Of a stretch of 64,000 nt of DNA, positions 28,239 to 38,854 are shown piece by piece. The notes below the pieces were generated by a model, which saw nothing but the letters and a program-made list of their open reading frames with translations, had not been told where the DNA came from and did no database searches. A program made the translations under genes and the position numbers. The DNA is from Actinomycetales bacterium (lineage in GTDB: Bacteria > Actinomycetota > Actinomycetes > Actinomycetales > Cellulomonadaceae). Location: positions 62,001 through 126,000 of the forward strand of contig JAHLLI010000001.1 of NCBI GenBank assembly GCA_020444245.1, in the 5' to 3' direction. Every line of letters starts with the position of its first letter. Within the stretch, counting starts at the first letter, position 1.

Positions 28239-28604
28239 TCACGCCCCCCGGTGCGGTCCGCTGTCGGGGCCTTCGGCGTCGCGCAGGGCGGCGTCGATCA
28301 CGACGATCACGCCGAACCCGTCGAACTCCGTGACGTGCGTGCGCCAGTACTCCGCCCCGTCGCGGGTCCGCGAGAGCAGGCCGGCGTCCACCAGGTCGCG
28401 CCGCACGCCGACCGGGTCGTGCACCAGTGCAGCCAGCCGTGCGGTGAGCACCCGCTCGGACACCGGGTCGTGCACGGTCGTGACCCGGCTGGCCACCCAC
28501 CGCCGCACCAGCGCCCGGTCCGCCTGCCGCCGCGGCATCCGCTCGAGCCGGCCGCGGTCCAGGAACCGCGCGACCGCGCCGGGGACGTCCGAGCCCTCGT
28601 TCAC
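28239..28604 (-). CDS. DUF2087-domain protein
   Basis: A 121-residue protein whose central part, RRWVASRV ... VRRDLVDAGLLSRTRDGAEYWR, fits DUF2087, a small winged-helix-like domain often fused to ArsR regulators; here there is no HTH partner. Function is unknown. I chose GTG 28604 because TAGCCT ends seven bases before it; an upstream in-frame start at 28640 would add twelve residues but lacks such a signal. Confidence 0.75.
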   Translation of the reverse strand: MNEGSDVPGAVARFLDRGRLERMPRRQADRALVRRWVASRVTTVHDPVSERVLTARLAALVHDPVGVRRDLVDAGLLSRTRDGAEYWRTHVTEFDGFGVIVVIDAALRDAEGPDSGPHRGA

Positions 28605-28611
28605 CCGACCG

Positions 28612-28617
28612 AGGCTA
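28612..28617 (-). promoter_or_regulatory. -10 element of the DUF2087 gene
   Basis: Minus-strand TAGCCT ends seven bases before GTG 28604. Confidence 0.6.
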
Positions 28618-28676
28618 GGCCGCGCGACCGCATCGCTCATCCCGGGCCGCCCGGCCTCGCCGCCCCCGGACGCGAC

Positions 28677-28710
28677 GACGCCCGGCCCCGCAGGTGCGGG
28701 ACCGGGCGTC
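28677..28710 (-). terminator. clpC terminator
   Basis: Arms 28677-28692 and 28695-28710 are complementary at 15 of 16 positions; the tip CAGGTG forms the loop. It lies 18 bases after the clpC stop. Confidence 0.7.
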
Positions 28711-28727
28711 AGGTCGGCCGGACGGGT

Positions 28728-31277
<2,550 letters not shown>

Positions 31278-31437
31278 CAGCACTCCTTGCCGCTGGGGTG
31301 CAGCCCGCGGGGAGGTCCCGCGAGCCAGGGACGGCGTTCTGCAAGGCTAACCGCGGCACCTGCCCGAGTCGTCCCGTGTTCGCCCCCGGCGTGATCCGTT
31401 CACCCAGCCGCAACACGGGCGGGACCACGGCGTGACC

Positions 31438-32412
31438 TCAGGGGGTCCGCTCCGCGTGCGGAGCACGGCCTGCGCGGGGCGCGGCGTCACCCGGGACCCT
31501 GGCGACGTGCGCGACCACGGCCGCCACGACGCCCGGGTCGGCCAGGACCCGGTGGTGGCCCAGGCCATCGGTGGTGACCAGCGGCGCGTCGGACCAGGCC
31601 TCGGCGACCGCGACGCCCACCGCGTACGGGACCTCCCGGTCGGCGCGGTCGTGCACCACGAGGGTGTCGGGCACCGGGCCGTCGCCGAGCGCGACCGGGT
31701 CCAGCCCGTCGACCGGCTCGGCCACGATCTCCTCGAGCGCGGCGCGCAGGTGGGCGACGGTGCGCTCCGAGAGCCCGAACATCCGCGAGAACTGGGCGAG
31801 CAGCGCCCCGATCCCGGAGCTGGGCGCGACCAGGGCCACCCGCTCGGCGCTCAGCCGTCCGCGCAGCGCGAGGCCGGTCGCCGTGCAGCCCAGCGAGTGC
31901 GCGACGACGCCGGCGACCGGGCCGAACGCGTCGTGCGCGACCTCGAGGGCGTCGACGATCTCCGGCAGCATGCCCCGCCCCGGCCCGAGGACCCCCGGCG
32001 CGGCGTCCCCGTGGCTCGGCGCGTCCAGCGCCACCACCCGGTAGCCGGCGTCGACCAGCGGCGAGACGAACGCCCCGAGCTGGCCGCGCCAGCCGCCCCA
32101 GCCGTGCACCATCAGGACCACAGGGCCGGTCCCCCACGCCTCGGCGACCACGTCCCCGCCACGCGGAGCCGGCAGACGCACCACGTCGCCCGGCCCGGGG
32201 CGCAGGTCGCGGCGCCGCTGCGCGCCGGGCGGCAGCGTGCACCACAGGTCCAGCGCCCGCCGGTCGGCAGCCGCGGGCGCGACGGCCTGGAGCACCGCGA
32301 GGTGTGCCCGCAACCACAGCAGGCCCGCCGTCGCGGCGACCTGGCGCCGCCACCGCCGCGCCCGGCGGCGCAACGACGGGCGTGCCTCGGCCACGGCGGT
32401 CCCGGCGGTCAC
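31438..32412 (-). CDS. alpha/beta-hydrolase fold protein
   Basis: A 324-residue hydrolase. The oxyanion region is LMVHGWGGWRGQ, the nucleophile elbow is AHSLGC (Ser present, first Gly replaced by Ala), and a late Asp and a GLGHHR His complete a likely triad. An Arg-rich N-terminus precedes a hydrophobic helix at about residues 26-48, so membrane association is possible. The ATG overlaps the tetR stop in an ATGA, so it is probably co-transcribed with and controlled by that repressor. Substrate unknown. Confidence 0.83.
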   Translation of the reverse strand: MTAGTAVAEARPSLRRRARRWRRQVAATAGLLWLRAHLAVLQAVAPAAADRRALDLWCTLPPGAQRRRDLRPGPGDVVRLPAPRGGDVVAEAWGTGPVVLMVHGWGGWRGQLGAFVSPLVDAGYRVVALDAPSHGDAAPGVLGPGRGMLPEIVDALEVAHDAFGPVAGVVAHSLGCTATGLALRGRLSAERVALVAPSSGIGALLAQFSRMFGLSERTVAHLRAALEEIVAEPVDGLDPVALGDGPVPDTLVVHDRADREVPYAVGVAVAEAWSDAPLVTTDGLGHHRVLADPGVVAAVVAHVARVPGDAAPRAGRAPHAERTP

Positions 32413-33116
32413 CGTCCGGCCTCCGCCGCCGCGCCGGCCCGGACGCCGCTGCCCTCGCCGGGCGGGCGGGCCGCGTCGAGCAGCGCGGTGACCGCGGCGC
32501 GGGCGCGTTCCTCCGCCCGCGGGTCACCGAGCAGGCGGTGCTGGTGGTAGAAGCCGAGCATCACCGCGTGCAGGTCTCCGGCGAACCGCTCCGGGTCCGC
32601 GTCCGCCCGGAAGTGGCCCTCGCGGATCCCGCCGGCGAAGATCCGCGCGATCGAGCGGCCCAGCTCGAGGTGCTGGTTGCGCAGCCGGTCACGGACCGGT
32701 CCGGGCTGCTCGTCGAGCTCGGTGCTGGACTTGACGAACACGCAGCCGCCGGGCCGTCGCATCAGCCCGCAGCTCAACCACCCCTCGACCAGCACCCACA
32801 CCCGTGGCTCGCCGCGGGGCGCGGACAGCGCCGGGAGCACGACCTCGGTGGCGAACTCCAGGGCCGCGGCGTCCAGGACGGCGAGCTGGAGCGCCTCCTT
32901 GGAGCCGAAGTGCGCGAACATCCCGCTCTTGGACATGCCGACCTCGGTGGCCAGCGACCCGACCGTGAGGCCGCCCAGCCCGGTGCGGCAGGCCAACGCC
33001 ACGGCCGCGCCGAGGATCGCCTCGCGGGTGCGCCCGCCCTTCGACTCGCGCAACGGCTCGAGCGGGACGCCGAGCAGGGCGAGGACGTCGGCGGCAGGTC
33101 TGGTCGGCTCGGTCAC
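32409..33116 (-). CDS. TetR-family regulator
   Basis: A 235-residue TetR protein with an N-terminal helix-turn-helix at about residues 30-75 (REAILGAAVALACRTGLGG, MSKSGMFAHFGSKEALQLAV) and a C-terminal TetR_C domain with a YcdC-like cysteine-containing stretch (GGCVFVKSSTELD). GTG 33116 is preceded by a near-palindromic 18-bp box and TACTAT. The hydrolase gene is translationally coupled behind it, so this is probably a self-regulated two-gene unit that handles a lipid-like inducer. Confidence 0.9.
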   Translation of the reverse strand: MTEPTRPAADVLALLGVPLEPLRESKGGRTREAILGAAVALACRTGLGGLTVGSLATEVGMSKSGMFAHFGSKEALQLAVLDAAALEFATEVVLPALSAPRGEPRVWVLVEGWLSCGLMRRPGGCVFVKSSTELDEQPGPVRDRLRNQHLELGRSIARIFAGGIREGHFRADADPERFAGDLHAVMLGFYHQHRLLGDPRAEERARAAVTALLDAARPPGEGSGVRAGAAAEAGR

Positions 33117-33127
33117 CCGGCGAGAAT

Positions 33128-33145
33128 AGTACGACCGTTCGCACT
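33128..33145. promoter_or_regulatory. palindromic operator upstream of the second tetR gene
   Basis: The 18-bp AGTACGACCGTTCGCACT is a palindrome with two mismatched pairs, 12-29 bp before GTG 33116 and next to TACTAT, a possible -10. Confidence 0.6.
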
Positions 33146-33197
33146 TTTGCTACTGCGGCCCGAGGTTGCTGAGCGAGAGCGCGCCGGCCGCGCCGAT

Positions 33198-33238
33198 CGT
33201 GGAACATCTGGCATGGACAGCGCGTCGGATGTTCCACG
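33198..33238. repeat. 11-bp inverted repeat with 19-base spacer
   Basis: CGTGGAACATC (33198-33208) and GATGTTCCACG (33228-33238) are perfect reverse complements in the non-coding stretch between tetR and the SanA-like gene. It may be an operator pair or a stem; no gene reads into it. Confidence 0.6.
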
Positions 33239-33347
33239 AAGCCGCCCGCGCGGCAACGCCGGGCCGAGCACGACGCCACGCAGGGGCGTCCACGACATGA
33301 TCACCCGACGCCCCCACGTCCTGCCCTCGCCGCGTGGACCGTCGACC

Positions 33348-33353
33348 TACGAT
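33348..33353 (+). promoter_or_regulatory. -10 element of the SanA-like gene
   Basis: TACGAT ends seven bases before GTG 33361. Confidence 0.65.
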
Positions 33354-33360
33354 CGCTGGC

Positions 33361-34005
33361 GTGCCCGCTGCCCTTCCCGCCGACGTGCCCGCCGCCAGGA
33401 CCGTCCGCCGGTCGCGACGCCTACGTGTCGCGGGCTGGGCGCTGAGCGCGGCCGCGGCCCTGGCGCTCGCCCCGGCGGTGTGGGTCCAGGCCCTCGGCCA
33501 GACGCGGGTCGTCGCGAGCCCGGCCGAGGTCCGGCCGAGCGGCGTCGCGCTCGTGCTCGGCGCCGGGCTCGCACCGGACGGATCCCCCTCGCCCTACCTT
33601 CGTCGCCGCCTGGACGCGGCCGCCGAGCTCTACGCCGCGGGGCAGGTGACCACGATCCTCGCCTCCGGCGACGGCGTCCTGGACAGCCACGACGAGCCCG
33701 GCGCCATGCGCGACTGGCTCCTCGCCCGCGGCGTGCCGGACAGCGCGATCGTGCTGGACCGCGAGGGCGTGGACACCAACGCCTCGTGCGTCCGCGCGCA
33801 CGAGGTGTTCGGCGTGGACCGGGCGGTGGTGATCACCCAGGACTACCACCTGCGCCGGGCGCTGTTCTCCTGTCAGTCGGCCGGGATCGACGCCGTGGGC
33901 GTCGGTGTCTCGGCGCAGAGCGCCAAGCCCGCCCAGGCGCTGTGGTGGCACGTGCGCGAGGCGCCGGCCTCCATCAAGGCCGCGTGGGACGCGGTCTCCG
34001 GCTGA
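33361..34005 (+). CDS. SanA/ElyC-like DUF218 membrane protein
   Basis: A 214-residue protein with one N-terminal transmembrane helix (about residues 23-46) and a DUF218 domain (ALVLGAGL, LRRRLDAAAELY, ASGDG, VDTNASCVRAHEVF, ITQDYHLRRALFSC). E. coli SanA and ElyC of this family affect envelope integrity and vancomycin exclusion; the chemistry is unknown. GTG 33361 is set by TACGAT seven bases upstream. It converges on the thioesterase gene with 18 bases between stops. Confidence 0.85.
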   Translation: MPAALPADVPAARTVRRSRRLRVAGWALSAAAALALAPAVWVQALGQTRVVASPAEVRPSGVALVLGAGLAPDGSPSPYLRRRLDAAAELYAAGQVTTILASGDGVLDSHDEPGAMRDWLLARGVPDSAIVLDREGVDTNASCVRAHEVFGVDRAVVITQDYHLRRALFSCQSAGIDAVGVGVSAQSAKPAQALWWHVREAPASIKAAWDAVSG

Positions 34006-34023
34006 GCGCCGCCGAACCCGCCG

Positions 34024-34476
34024 TCACCAGGGGTGCAGCGCCGGCGCCTCACCCGGGTAGGCCTCGAACGCCGCACGCTCGTCGGGCGTGAACGGCCGAG
34101 CGGTTCCGCTGGCGGCGTCGAGCTGGACCATGCGGCTGCTGGCACGCAGGTAGACCGTGCGATCGGCGTCCAGGACCTCGTAGGCCATGTCCACCGAGGT
34201 CCTCCCGATCCGGGGCACCCAGACCTCGACGTCGATGGGCTGCGGCCGGTAGGTGAGCCGGCCCAGGTAGTCGATCTCGTGCTTGACGACCACCAGGCGC
34301 GAGGAGGTCAGCTGGCCGTCGTCGTCCACGCCCATGTCGAACAGGGCGAACCGCGCGTCGTCCAGGTAGCGCAGGTACGCGGCGTTGTTGACGTGCCCGA
34401 ACAGGTCGACGTCCGACCAGCGCACCTGCGTCCGCATGACGCCACGGCCGGCCGGCGGGGAGAGGTGTCCTGACAC
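34024..34476 (-). CDS. acyl-CoA thioesterase (hot-dog fold, YbgC/4HBT type)
   Basis: A 150-residue single hot-dog domain. The signature VRWSDVDLFGHVNNAAYLRY has the catalytic Asp and the HVNN loop typical of 4-hydroxybenzoyl-CoA and YbgC-like thioesterases. It should hydrolyse an acyl-CoA in the cytosol; the chain is unknown. GTG 34476 is set by TAGGCT six bases upstream. The start region of the divergent HAD gene is 76 bases away. Confidence 0.86.
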   Translation of the reverse strand: MSGHLSPPAGRGVMRTQVRWSDVDLFGHVNNAAYLRYLDDARFALFDMGVDDDGQLTSSRLVVVKHEIDYLGRLTYRPQPIDVEVWVPRIGRTSVDMAYEVLDADRTVYLRASSRMVQLDAASGTARPFTPDERAAFEAYPGEAPALHPW

Positions 34477-34482
34477 AGCGGG

Positions 34483-34488
34483 AGCCTA
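34483..34488 (-). promoter_or_regulatory. -10 element of the thioesterase gene
   Basis: Minus-strand TAGGCT ends six bases before GTG 34476. Confidence 0.65.
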
Positions 34489-34539
34489 TCCGCGCGGGCC
34501 CGGCGCCGCCGTGCGTCCGGGCGAGCCCGCGCGATCGGG

Positions 34540-34545
34540 AACACT
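34540..34545 (+). promoter_or_regulatory. -10 element of the HAD gene
   Basis: AACACT ends seven bases before GTG 34553. Confidence 0.4.
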
Positions 34546-34552
34546 GGGGTCC

Positions 34553-35407
34553 GTGCCGACCCTCCTGGACCCCACCCAGCTGCCCGATGCGCGCGAGCTC
34601 GCGGACCTCCGCCTGCTCGCGATCGACCTGGACGGCACGCTGCTCGGCGAGGAGATGACCGTCGACCCCCGGTTCTGGGGCCTGGCCGACGCGCTGATGG
34701 GCCGCGGGGTGCAGCTGTGCGCGGCCACCGGCCGGCAGCGCGGCACCCTGGTCGACCTCTTCGGCGACCGGCTCGCGCGGATGTCCGCGATCTGCGACAA
34801 CGGCGCCTACCTCGAGCACCGGGGTCGCGTCCTGCACGCCGAGGTGCTCGACCCCGCGGTGCTCGCCACGATCGTCCGGGGCATCCGCGAGCTGGCCGAC
34901 GCACGCCACCACCTGGCGATCGCGCTCACCGGGCCGGACATGGTGGTGCTCGAGTCGCCATGGGACGACGCCGCGCTCGAGGCCGCCCGCTTCCTGCACC
35001 GCGCGCGCCGTGTGCCCGACGTGCTCGAGGACGCGGGGCCCACGCTCAAGGTCGCGGTCTTCAGCCCCGCCCGGATGGACGGCCCGCTGCTGGACGCCCT
35101 GCACCGGGCGACTCCTGGCCACCGCGTGGTGCAGGGCCACGACCACTGGGTCGACGTCGTGGGCGCCGACGTCGACAAGGGGGCCGCGCTGCGCCGGCTC
35201 CAGGGTGTGCTGGGGATCCGCCCCGCGCAGACCGCCGCGTTCGGGGACCACCTCAACGACATCGGCATGCTGCGGGCCGTGGGGATGTCCTTCGCGATGG
35301 CCAACGGCCGGTCCGAGGCCCTGGCCGCGGCGCGCTTCCGTGCCCCGTCGAACACCGAGGCGGGCGTGGTCCAGGTGCTCGGGGCGATGCTCGACCGGAT
35401 GGGCTGA
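34553..35407 (+). CDS. HAD-superfamily phosphatase, Cof/IIB type
   Basis: A 284-residue phosphatase. Motif I is LLAIDLDGTLLG (residues 22-33, nucleophile Asp), motif II TGRQRG, motif III Lys in DVDKGAAL and motif IV AFGDHLNDIGML; a large C2B cap lies between. Relatives dephosphorylate sugar phosphates or pyridoxal phosphate; the substrate here is unknown. It converges on the macro-domain gene with only three bases between stops. Confidence 0.9.
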   Translation: MPTLLDPTQLPDARELADLRLLAIDLDGTLLGEEMTVDPRFWGLADALMGRGVQLCAATGRQRGTLVDLFGDRLARMSAICDNGAYLEHRGRVLHAEVLDPAVLATIVRGIRELADARHHLAIALTGPDMVVLESPWDDAALEAARFLHRARRVPDVLEDAGPTLKVAVFSPARMDGPLLDALHRATPGHRVVQGHDHWVDVVGADVDKGAALRRLQGVLGIRPAQTAAFGDHLNDIGMLRAVGMSFAMANGRSEALAAARFRAPSNTEAGVVQVLGAMLDRMG

Positions 35408-35410
35408 GGC

Positions 35411-35935
35411 TCAGCGGGTCAGCGCCGCCTCGAACTCGGCGAGCGCCGCGGCGGAGAACAGCACGAACCGCACCTCCTCGATCCCCGAGCGCGGATGCCG
35501 GGCCGCCCACTCCCGGACCGCCCCCACCGCGATCCGCGCGACGTCGACCATCGCCCAGCCGTACGCCCCGCCGCTCACCGCGGGGAACGCGACCGAGCCG
35601 GCGCCCAGGCGGTCCGCCACGTCCAGCGACCTGGTGAAGCAGGCTGCGAGCAGCGCGGGGTCCGTCTGGCCCCTGGTCCGATTCGGCCCGACCGTGTGCA
35701 CCACCCACCGGGCCGGCAGGTCACCCGCCTCGGTCGCCACCGCCTCACCCACCGGCAGGCCGTCCGGCCACGTGGTCCGCCGCACCCGGCGGCAGGCCTC
35801 GAGCAGCGCGGGGCCCGCGGCGGCGTGCAGGGCGCCGTCCACCCCGCCGCCGCCCAGCAGGGTGGAGTTCGCCGCGTTGACGACGACGTCGGTCCCGGTT
35901 CGGGTCAGGTCACCGTGCTCGGCCGTGATCCGCAT
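35411..35935 (-). CDS. macro-domain ADP-ribose hydrolase (YmdB/Af1521 type)
   Basis: A 174-residue stand-alone macro domain predicted to bind ADP-ribose or remove acetyl or ADP-ribosyl groups. The signature VVNAANSTLLGGGGVDGALH is at about residues 18-37 with the catalytic-loop Asn and Asp; the second loop is FPAVSGGAYGW. No ADP-ribosyltransferase partner is nearby, so a toxin-antitoxin role is not supported. ATG 35935 is set by CAGGCT six bases upstream. Confidence 0.9.
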   Translation of the reverse strand: MRITAEHGDLTRTGTDVVVNAANSTLLGGGGVDGALHAAAGPALLEACRRVRRTTWPDGLPVGEAVATEAGDLPARWVVHTVGPNRTRGQTDPALLAACFTRSLDVADRLGAGSVAFPAVSGGAYGWAMVDVARIAVGAVREWAARHPRSGIEEVRFVLFSAAALAEFEAALTR

Positions 35936-35941
35936 GGATCC

Positions 35942-35947
35942 AGCCTG
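35942..35947 (-). promoter_or_regulatory. -10 element of the macro-domain gene
   Basis: Minus-strand CAGGCT ends six bases before ATG 35935. Confidence 0.45.
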
Positions 35948-36063
35948 CACCCTGCCCTCGGCGGCGGCCAGGCCCACACGGCCTGCACGGCGGGCGCCGG
36001 TTTGTGCCGCCTCGGCGGCGGCGGCAGAGTGGCCCGGCAGCCACCCACCACGGAGGGGACGAC

Positions 36064-36921
36064 ATGCAGCACCGCACCATCGGCGGACGGACGGTCAGCG
36101 CGATCGGGCTGGGCGCGATGCCCATGTCCATCGAGGGCCGCCCGGACGAGGCCCGGTCGATCGCGACGGTCCACGCCGCGCTCGAGTCCGGCGTGACGCT
36201 CATCGACACCGCCGACGCGTACCACCTCAACGCGACCGACGTCGGGCACAACGAGCTCCTGGTCGCCAAGGCGCTGCGCCTGGCCGGCTCGGCAGCCGAC
36301 GACGTGCTCGTCGCGACCAAGGGCGGGCACCGCCGGCCCGGGGACGGCACCTGGTACACCCAGGGAGACCCGGCGTACCTCAGGACGGCGTGCGAGGCGT
36401 CGCTGCAGCGCCTGGACGTCGAGGCGATCGGCCTCTACCAGTTCCACCGTCCCGACCCGACGGTGCCGTACGAGGACTCCGTCGGCGCGATCCGCGACCT
36501 GCTGGACGAGGGCAAGATCCTCATGGCCGGGATCTCGAACGCGAACCCGGAGCAGATCCGGCTCGCGAACGAGGTCCTGGGCGGACGCCTGGTGTCGGTG
36601 CAGAACCAGTTCTCGCCCCGGTTCCGCAGCTCCGAGCCGGAGCTGGAGCTGTGCGCCAAGCTCGGCATCGCCTTCTTGCCGTGGAGCCCGCTGGGTGGGA
36701 TCGGCAACGCCGGCGCGCTCGGCTCCCGGCACACCGCGTTCGCCGAGGTGGCCAATAAGCGCGGGGTCAGCCCGCAGCAGGTCGCGCTGGCCTGGGAGCT
36801 GGCCAAGGCCCCGGTGGTGATCCCGATCCCGGGCGCGAGCCGGCCCGAGTCGGTGCGCGACTCGGCCAAGGCCGCCGACCTGGTGCTCAACGAGGACGAG
36901 TTCGCGCTGCTGGACGCCTGA
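36064..36921 (+). CDS. aldo/keto reductase
   Basis: A 285-residue TIM-barrel NADPH oxidoreductase. The tetrad is visible: Asp and Tyr in LIDTADAYHL, Lys in LVATKGG, His in LYQFHRPD. The cofactor segment IPIPGASRPESV is C-terminal. It differs from the YghZ-like protein at 20.5-21.5 kb and belongs to the Tas/AKR11-15 group. ATG 36064 has GGAGG about nine bases upstream, so this gene has a normal leader. The substrate is unknown. Confidence 0.9.
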   Translation: MQHRTIGGRTVSAIGLGAMPMSIEGRPDEARSIATVHAALESGVTLIDTADAYHLNATDVGHNELLVAKALRLAGSAADDVLVATKGGHRRPGDGTWYTQGDPAYLRTACEASLQRLDVEAIGLYQFHRPDPTVPYEDSVGAIRDLLDEGKILMAGISNANPEQIRLANEVLGGRLVSVQNQFSPRFRSSEPELELCAKLGIAFLPWSPLGGIGNAGALGSRHTAFAEVANKRGVSPQQVALAWELAKAPVVIPIPGASRPESVRDSAKAADLVLNEDEFALLDA

Positions 36922-36936
36922 GGCCGGCTGCCCGGC

Positions 36937-37362
36937 TCAGGCCTCGAGGAGCACGGTGACCGGCCCGTCGTTGACCAGCTCGACGGCCATGTCCGCACCG
37001 AAGACCCCGGTCGCGACCCGCAGGCCGCGCTCGCGCAGGGCCCGGACCAGGTCGGCGACCAAGGGCTCGGCGACCGGTCCGGGCGCTGCCGCGTTCCAGG
37101 TGGGGCGCCGACCCTTGCGGGTGTCGGCGTAGAGCGTGAACTGGCTGACCACGAGCACCGGCGCGCCGACGTCGACCGCCGCGCGCTCGTCGCGCAGGAT
37201 GCGCAGCTCGGCGACCTTGCGGGCGATCCGCTCGACCTGGGCAGGCCCGTCGTCATGCGTCGCGCCCACGAGCACGAGCAGGCCGGGCTCGTCGATCGCG
37301 CCGACCACCTCGCCGGCCACCCGCACCGCCGCGCGGGTCACCCGCTGGACGACCGCCCGCAC
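36937..37362 (-). CDS. dtd: D-aminoacyl-tRNA deacylase
   Basis: A 141-residue homodimeric enzyme that frees tRNA from D-amino acids and glycine mischarged on tRNA-Ala. Start [13 protein letters not shown], the SQFTLYAD motif and the cis-Pro motif NDGPVT near the C-terminus are all intact. The GTG at 37362 follows the DUF2516 stop by one base, so the two are one transcript that starts at the DUF2516 promoter. Confidence 0.95.
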   Translation of the reverse strand: MRAVVQRVTRAAVRVAGEVVGAIDEPGLLVLVGATHDDGPAQVERIARKVAELRILRDERAAVDVGAPVLVVSQFTLYADTRKGRRPTWNAAAPGPVAEPLVADLVRALRERGLRVATGVFGADMAVELVNDGPVTVLLEA

Positions 37363-37363
37363 C

Positions 37364-37678
37364 TCACCACCCGCCGGATCGCGGACCCTGGCGCCGGGGG
37401 CCCGAGCCGAGGGCCGGGCGCACGTCGACCAGGTACACGATCGCGCCGACCGCGGCGATCAGCACCAGGAAGCCGATCGGCGCCCACAGCGGCGGCATGG
37501 CCACGAAGGACACCGCCGTGCACAGCCCGGTGATCGCGAGCCAGAACCCCTTGGTCCGCTTGCCGGCGGCGACGAACGCCTGGGCCGGACGGCGGGCCGC
37601 GTCGATCAGGGCGAACACGCTGAACAGGAACACCAGGATGTACAGCAGGCCGAAGACGAGGAGCTGGACGCGAAGCAC
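37364..37678 (-). CDS. DUF2516 family membrane protein
   Basis: A 104-residue protein with two or three hydrophobic helices (residues 4-24, 43-62 and 66-86) and a basic tail, matching the DUF2516 family found in actinobacteria. Function unknown. GTG 37678 is set by TAGGCT six bases upstream. It is the first gene of a two-gene unit with dtd. Confidence 0.8.
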   Translation of the reverse strand: MLRVQLLVFGLLYILVFLFSVFALIDAARRPAQAFVAAGKRTKGFWLAITGLCTAVSFVAMPPLWAPIGFLVLIAAVGAIVYLVDVRPALGSGPRRQGPRSGGW

Positions 37679-37684
37679 GGGGAG

Positions 37685-37690
37685 AGCCTA
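37685..37690 (-). promoter_or_regulatory. -10 element of the DUF2516-dtd unit
   Basis: Minus-strand TAGGCT ends six bases before GTG 37678. Confidence 0.65.
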
Positions 37691-37729
37691 CGGGTGCTCG
37701 CCCGGCCGTGACGACGGGGCGAGCACCCG

Positions 37730-38854
37730 TCAGCCCACCACGACCCGGCCGCGCCCCTGGAGCTTGGCCTGGTAGAGCGCCTCGTCGGCGCGGGCGTACA
37801 GCACGGCGAGGTCCGTCTCACGCATGGCCGGCGCGTGGGTGCACCCCACCGACACGCTCAGGGCCAGGACCCGACCGAGGTGGTTCATCGGGCTGGTGCG
37901 AACCGCGTCGTGGAACCGCTCCATCACCTCCGCGACCTCGTCGGGCTCACCGCAGGGCAGCAGCGCGGCCAGCTCGTCGCCCCCGAGACGCGCGACCGTG
38001 GCCTTGCTCGGGCACGTGGTGCGCAGGAGCGCGGCGACGTGCACCAGCGCCGCGTCGCCGACCGGGTGCCCGTAGGTGTCGTTCAGCGTCTTGAAGTGGT
38101 CCAGGTCGATGATGGCCAGCCCGGTGCCGAGGCTGAAGTCGCCCGGCAGGCACGGCGTCTCGAGCACCTCGCGGGCGACCTCCTCCAGGCGCCTGCGGCT
38201 GGCGAGGCCGGTGAGCTGGTCGATGGCGGCGATCTCGCTCAGCCTGGCGGTCAGGGAATCTTGGCGGTGGGCCACCATCTGCAGCGCGCTGGTGACCATC
38301 ACGATGCCTGCGGCGAGCACGAACGCGTCGGCCATCGCGTCCCGCACCGGCAGCAGGGTGAGGACCAGCACCAGCTCGGCGGCCGCGGCGAGCGCGGACA
38401 CCGCCCATGCGGCCCTGGCTCTGAGGTTGGCGGCTGCGAACACCACCGGGTAGAGGAAGCCGAGCTGACCGGCGGCGCGGGTGTCGCCGGTGGCCAGGCT
38501 GAGCAGGAGCACCACGAGCACGCCGACGACCGATCCCGCCCACCAGAGCCAGTCCGGCAGCCGTTCGGGCATCGAGCCGGCGATCACCGCGACCGCCACG
38601 AGCCCGATGCCGATGGCGGTCGCCTGGGCCAGCGACGTCGGCGTGCTGGTCGGGAGGCCGACGAGGGTGCCCACCAGCTCGTAGCCCACCACCGCCGTGG
38701 CGGCGGCGAGCGCGACCGCGGCGGCGGTTCGACCCGCCGCGACGCGGTCGCGCGGCTCGAGCCGCTCGACGTTGGTCACGTCCATCCATCGACCGGTCGT
38801 CCGATGACCTTGGTACTCCAGCCAGGTGACGGGCCGGGTGAATACTTCGGCCAC
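37730..38854 (-). CDS. membrane diguanylate cyclase (GGDEF)
   Basis: A 374-residue protein with five to six transmembrane helices (about residues 42-195) followed by a GGDEF domain. The active loop reads GGDEL at residues 291-295; the final Phe is Leu, which several active cyclases tolerate. The metal and GTP residues in IDLDHFKTLNDTYGHPVGD are present. No EAL domain and no clear RxxD inhibitory site were seen. It should make c-di-GMP. The GTG at 38854 follows the FUSC stop directly; an internal ATG some 23 codons on is the alternative. It ends a five-gene operon. Confidence 0.87.
   Translation of the reverse strand: MAEVFTRPVTWLEYQGHRTTGRWMDVTNVERLEPRDRVAAGRTAAAVALAAATAVVGYELVGTLVGLPTSTPTSLAQATAIGIGLVAVAVIAGSMPERLPDWLWWAGSVVGVLVVLLLSLATGDTRAAGQLGFLYPVVFAAANLRARAAWAVSALAAAAELVLVLTLLPVRDAMADAFVLAAGIVMVTSALQMVAHRQDSLTARLSEIAAIDQLTGLASRRRLEEVAREVLETPCLPGDFSLGTGLAIIDLDHFKTLNDTYGHPVGDAALVHVAALLRTTCPSKATVARLGGDELAALLPCGEPDEVAEVMERFHDAVRTSPMNHLGRVLALSVSVGCTHAPAMRETDLAVLYARADEALYQAKLQGRGRVVVG

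Noticed and set aside
35411-35935. Macro-domain gene as an antitoxin or phage-defence component
   Set aside because: No adjacent ADP-ribosyltransferase or toxin-like gene; neighbours are a HAD phosphatase and an aldo/keto reductase.
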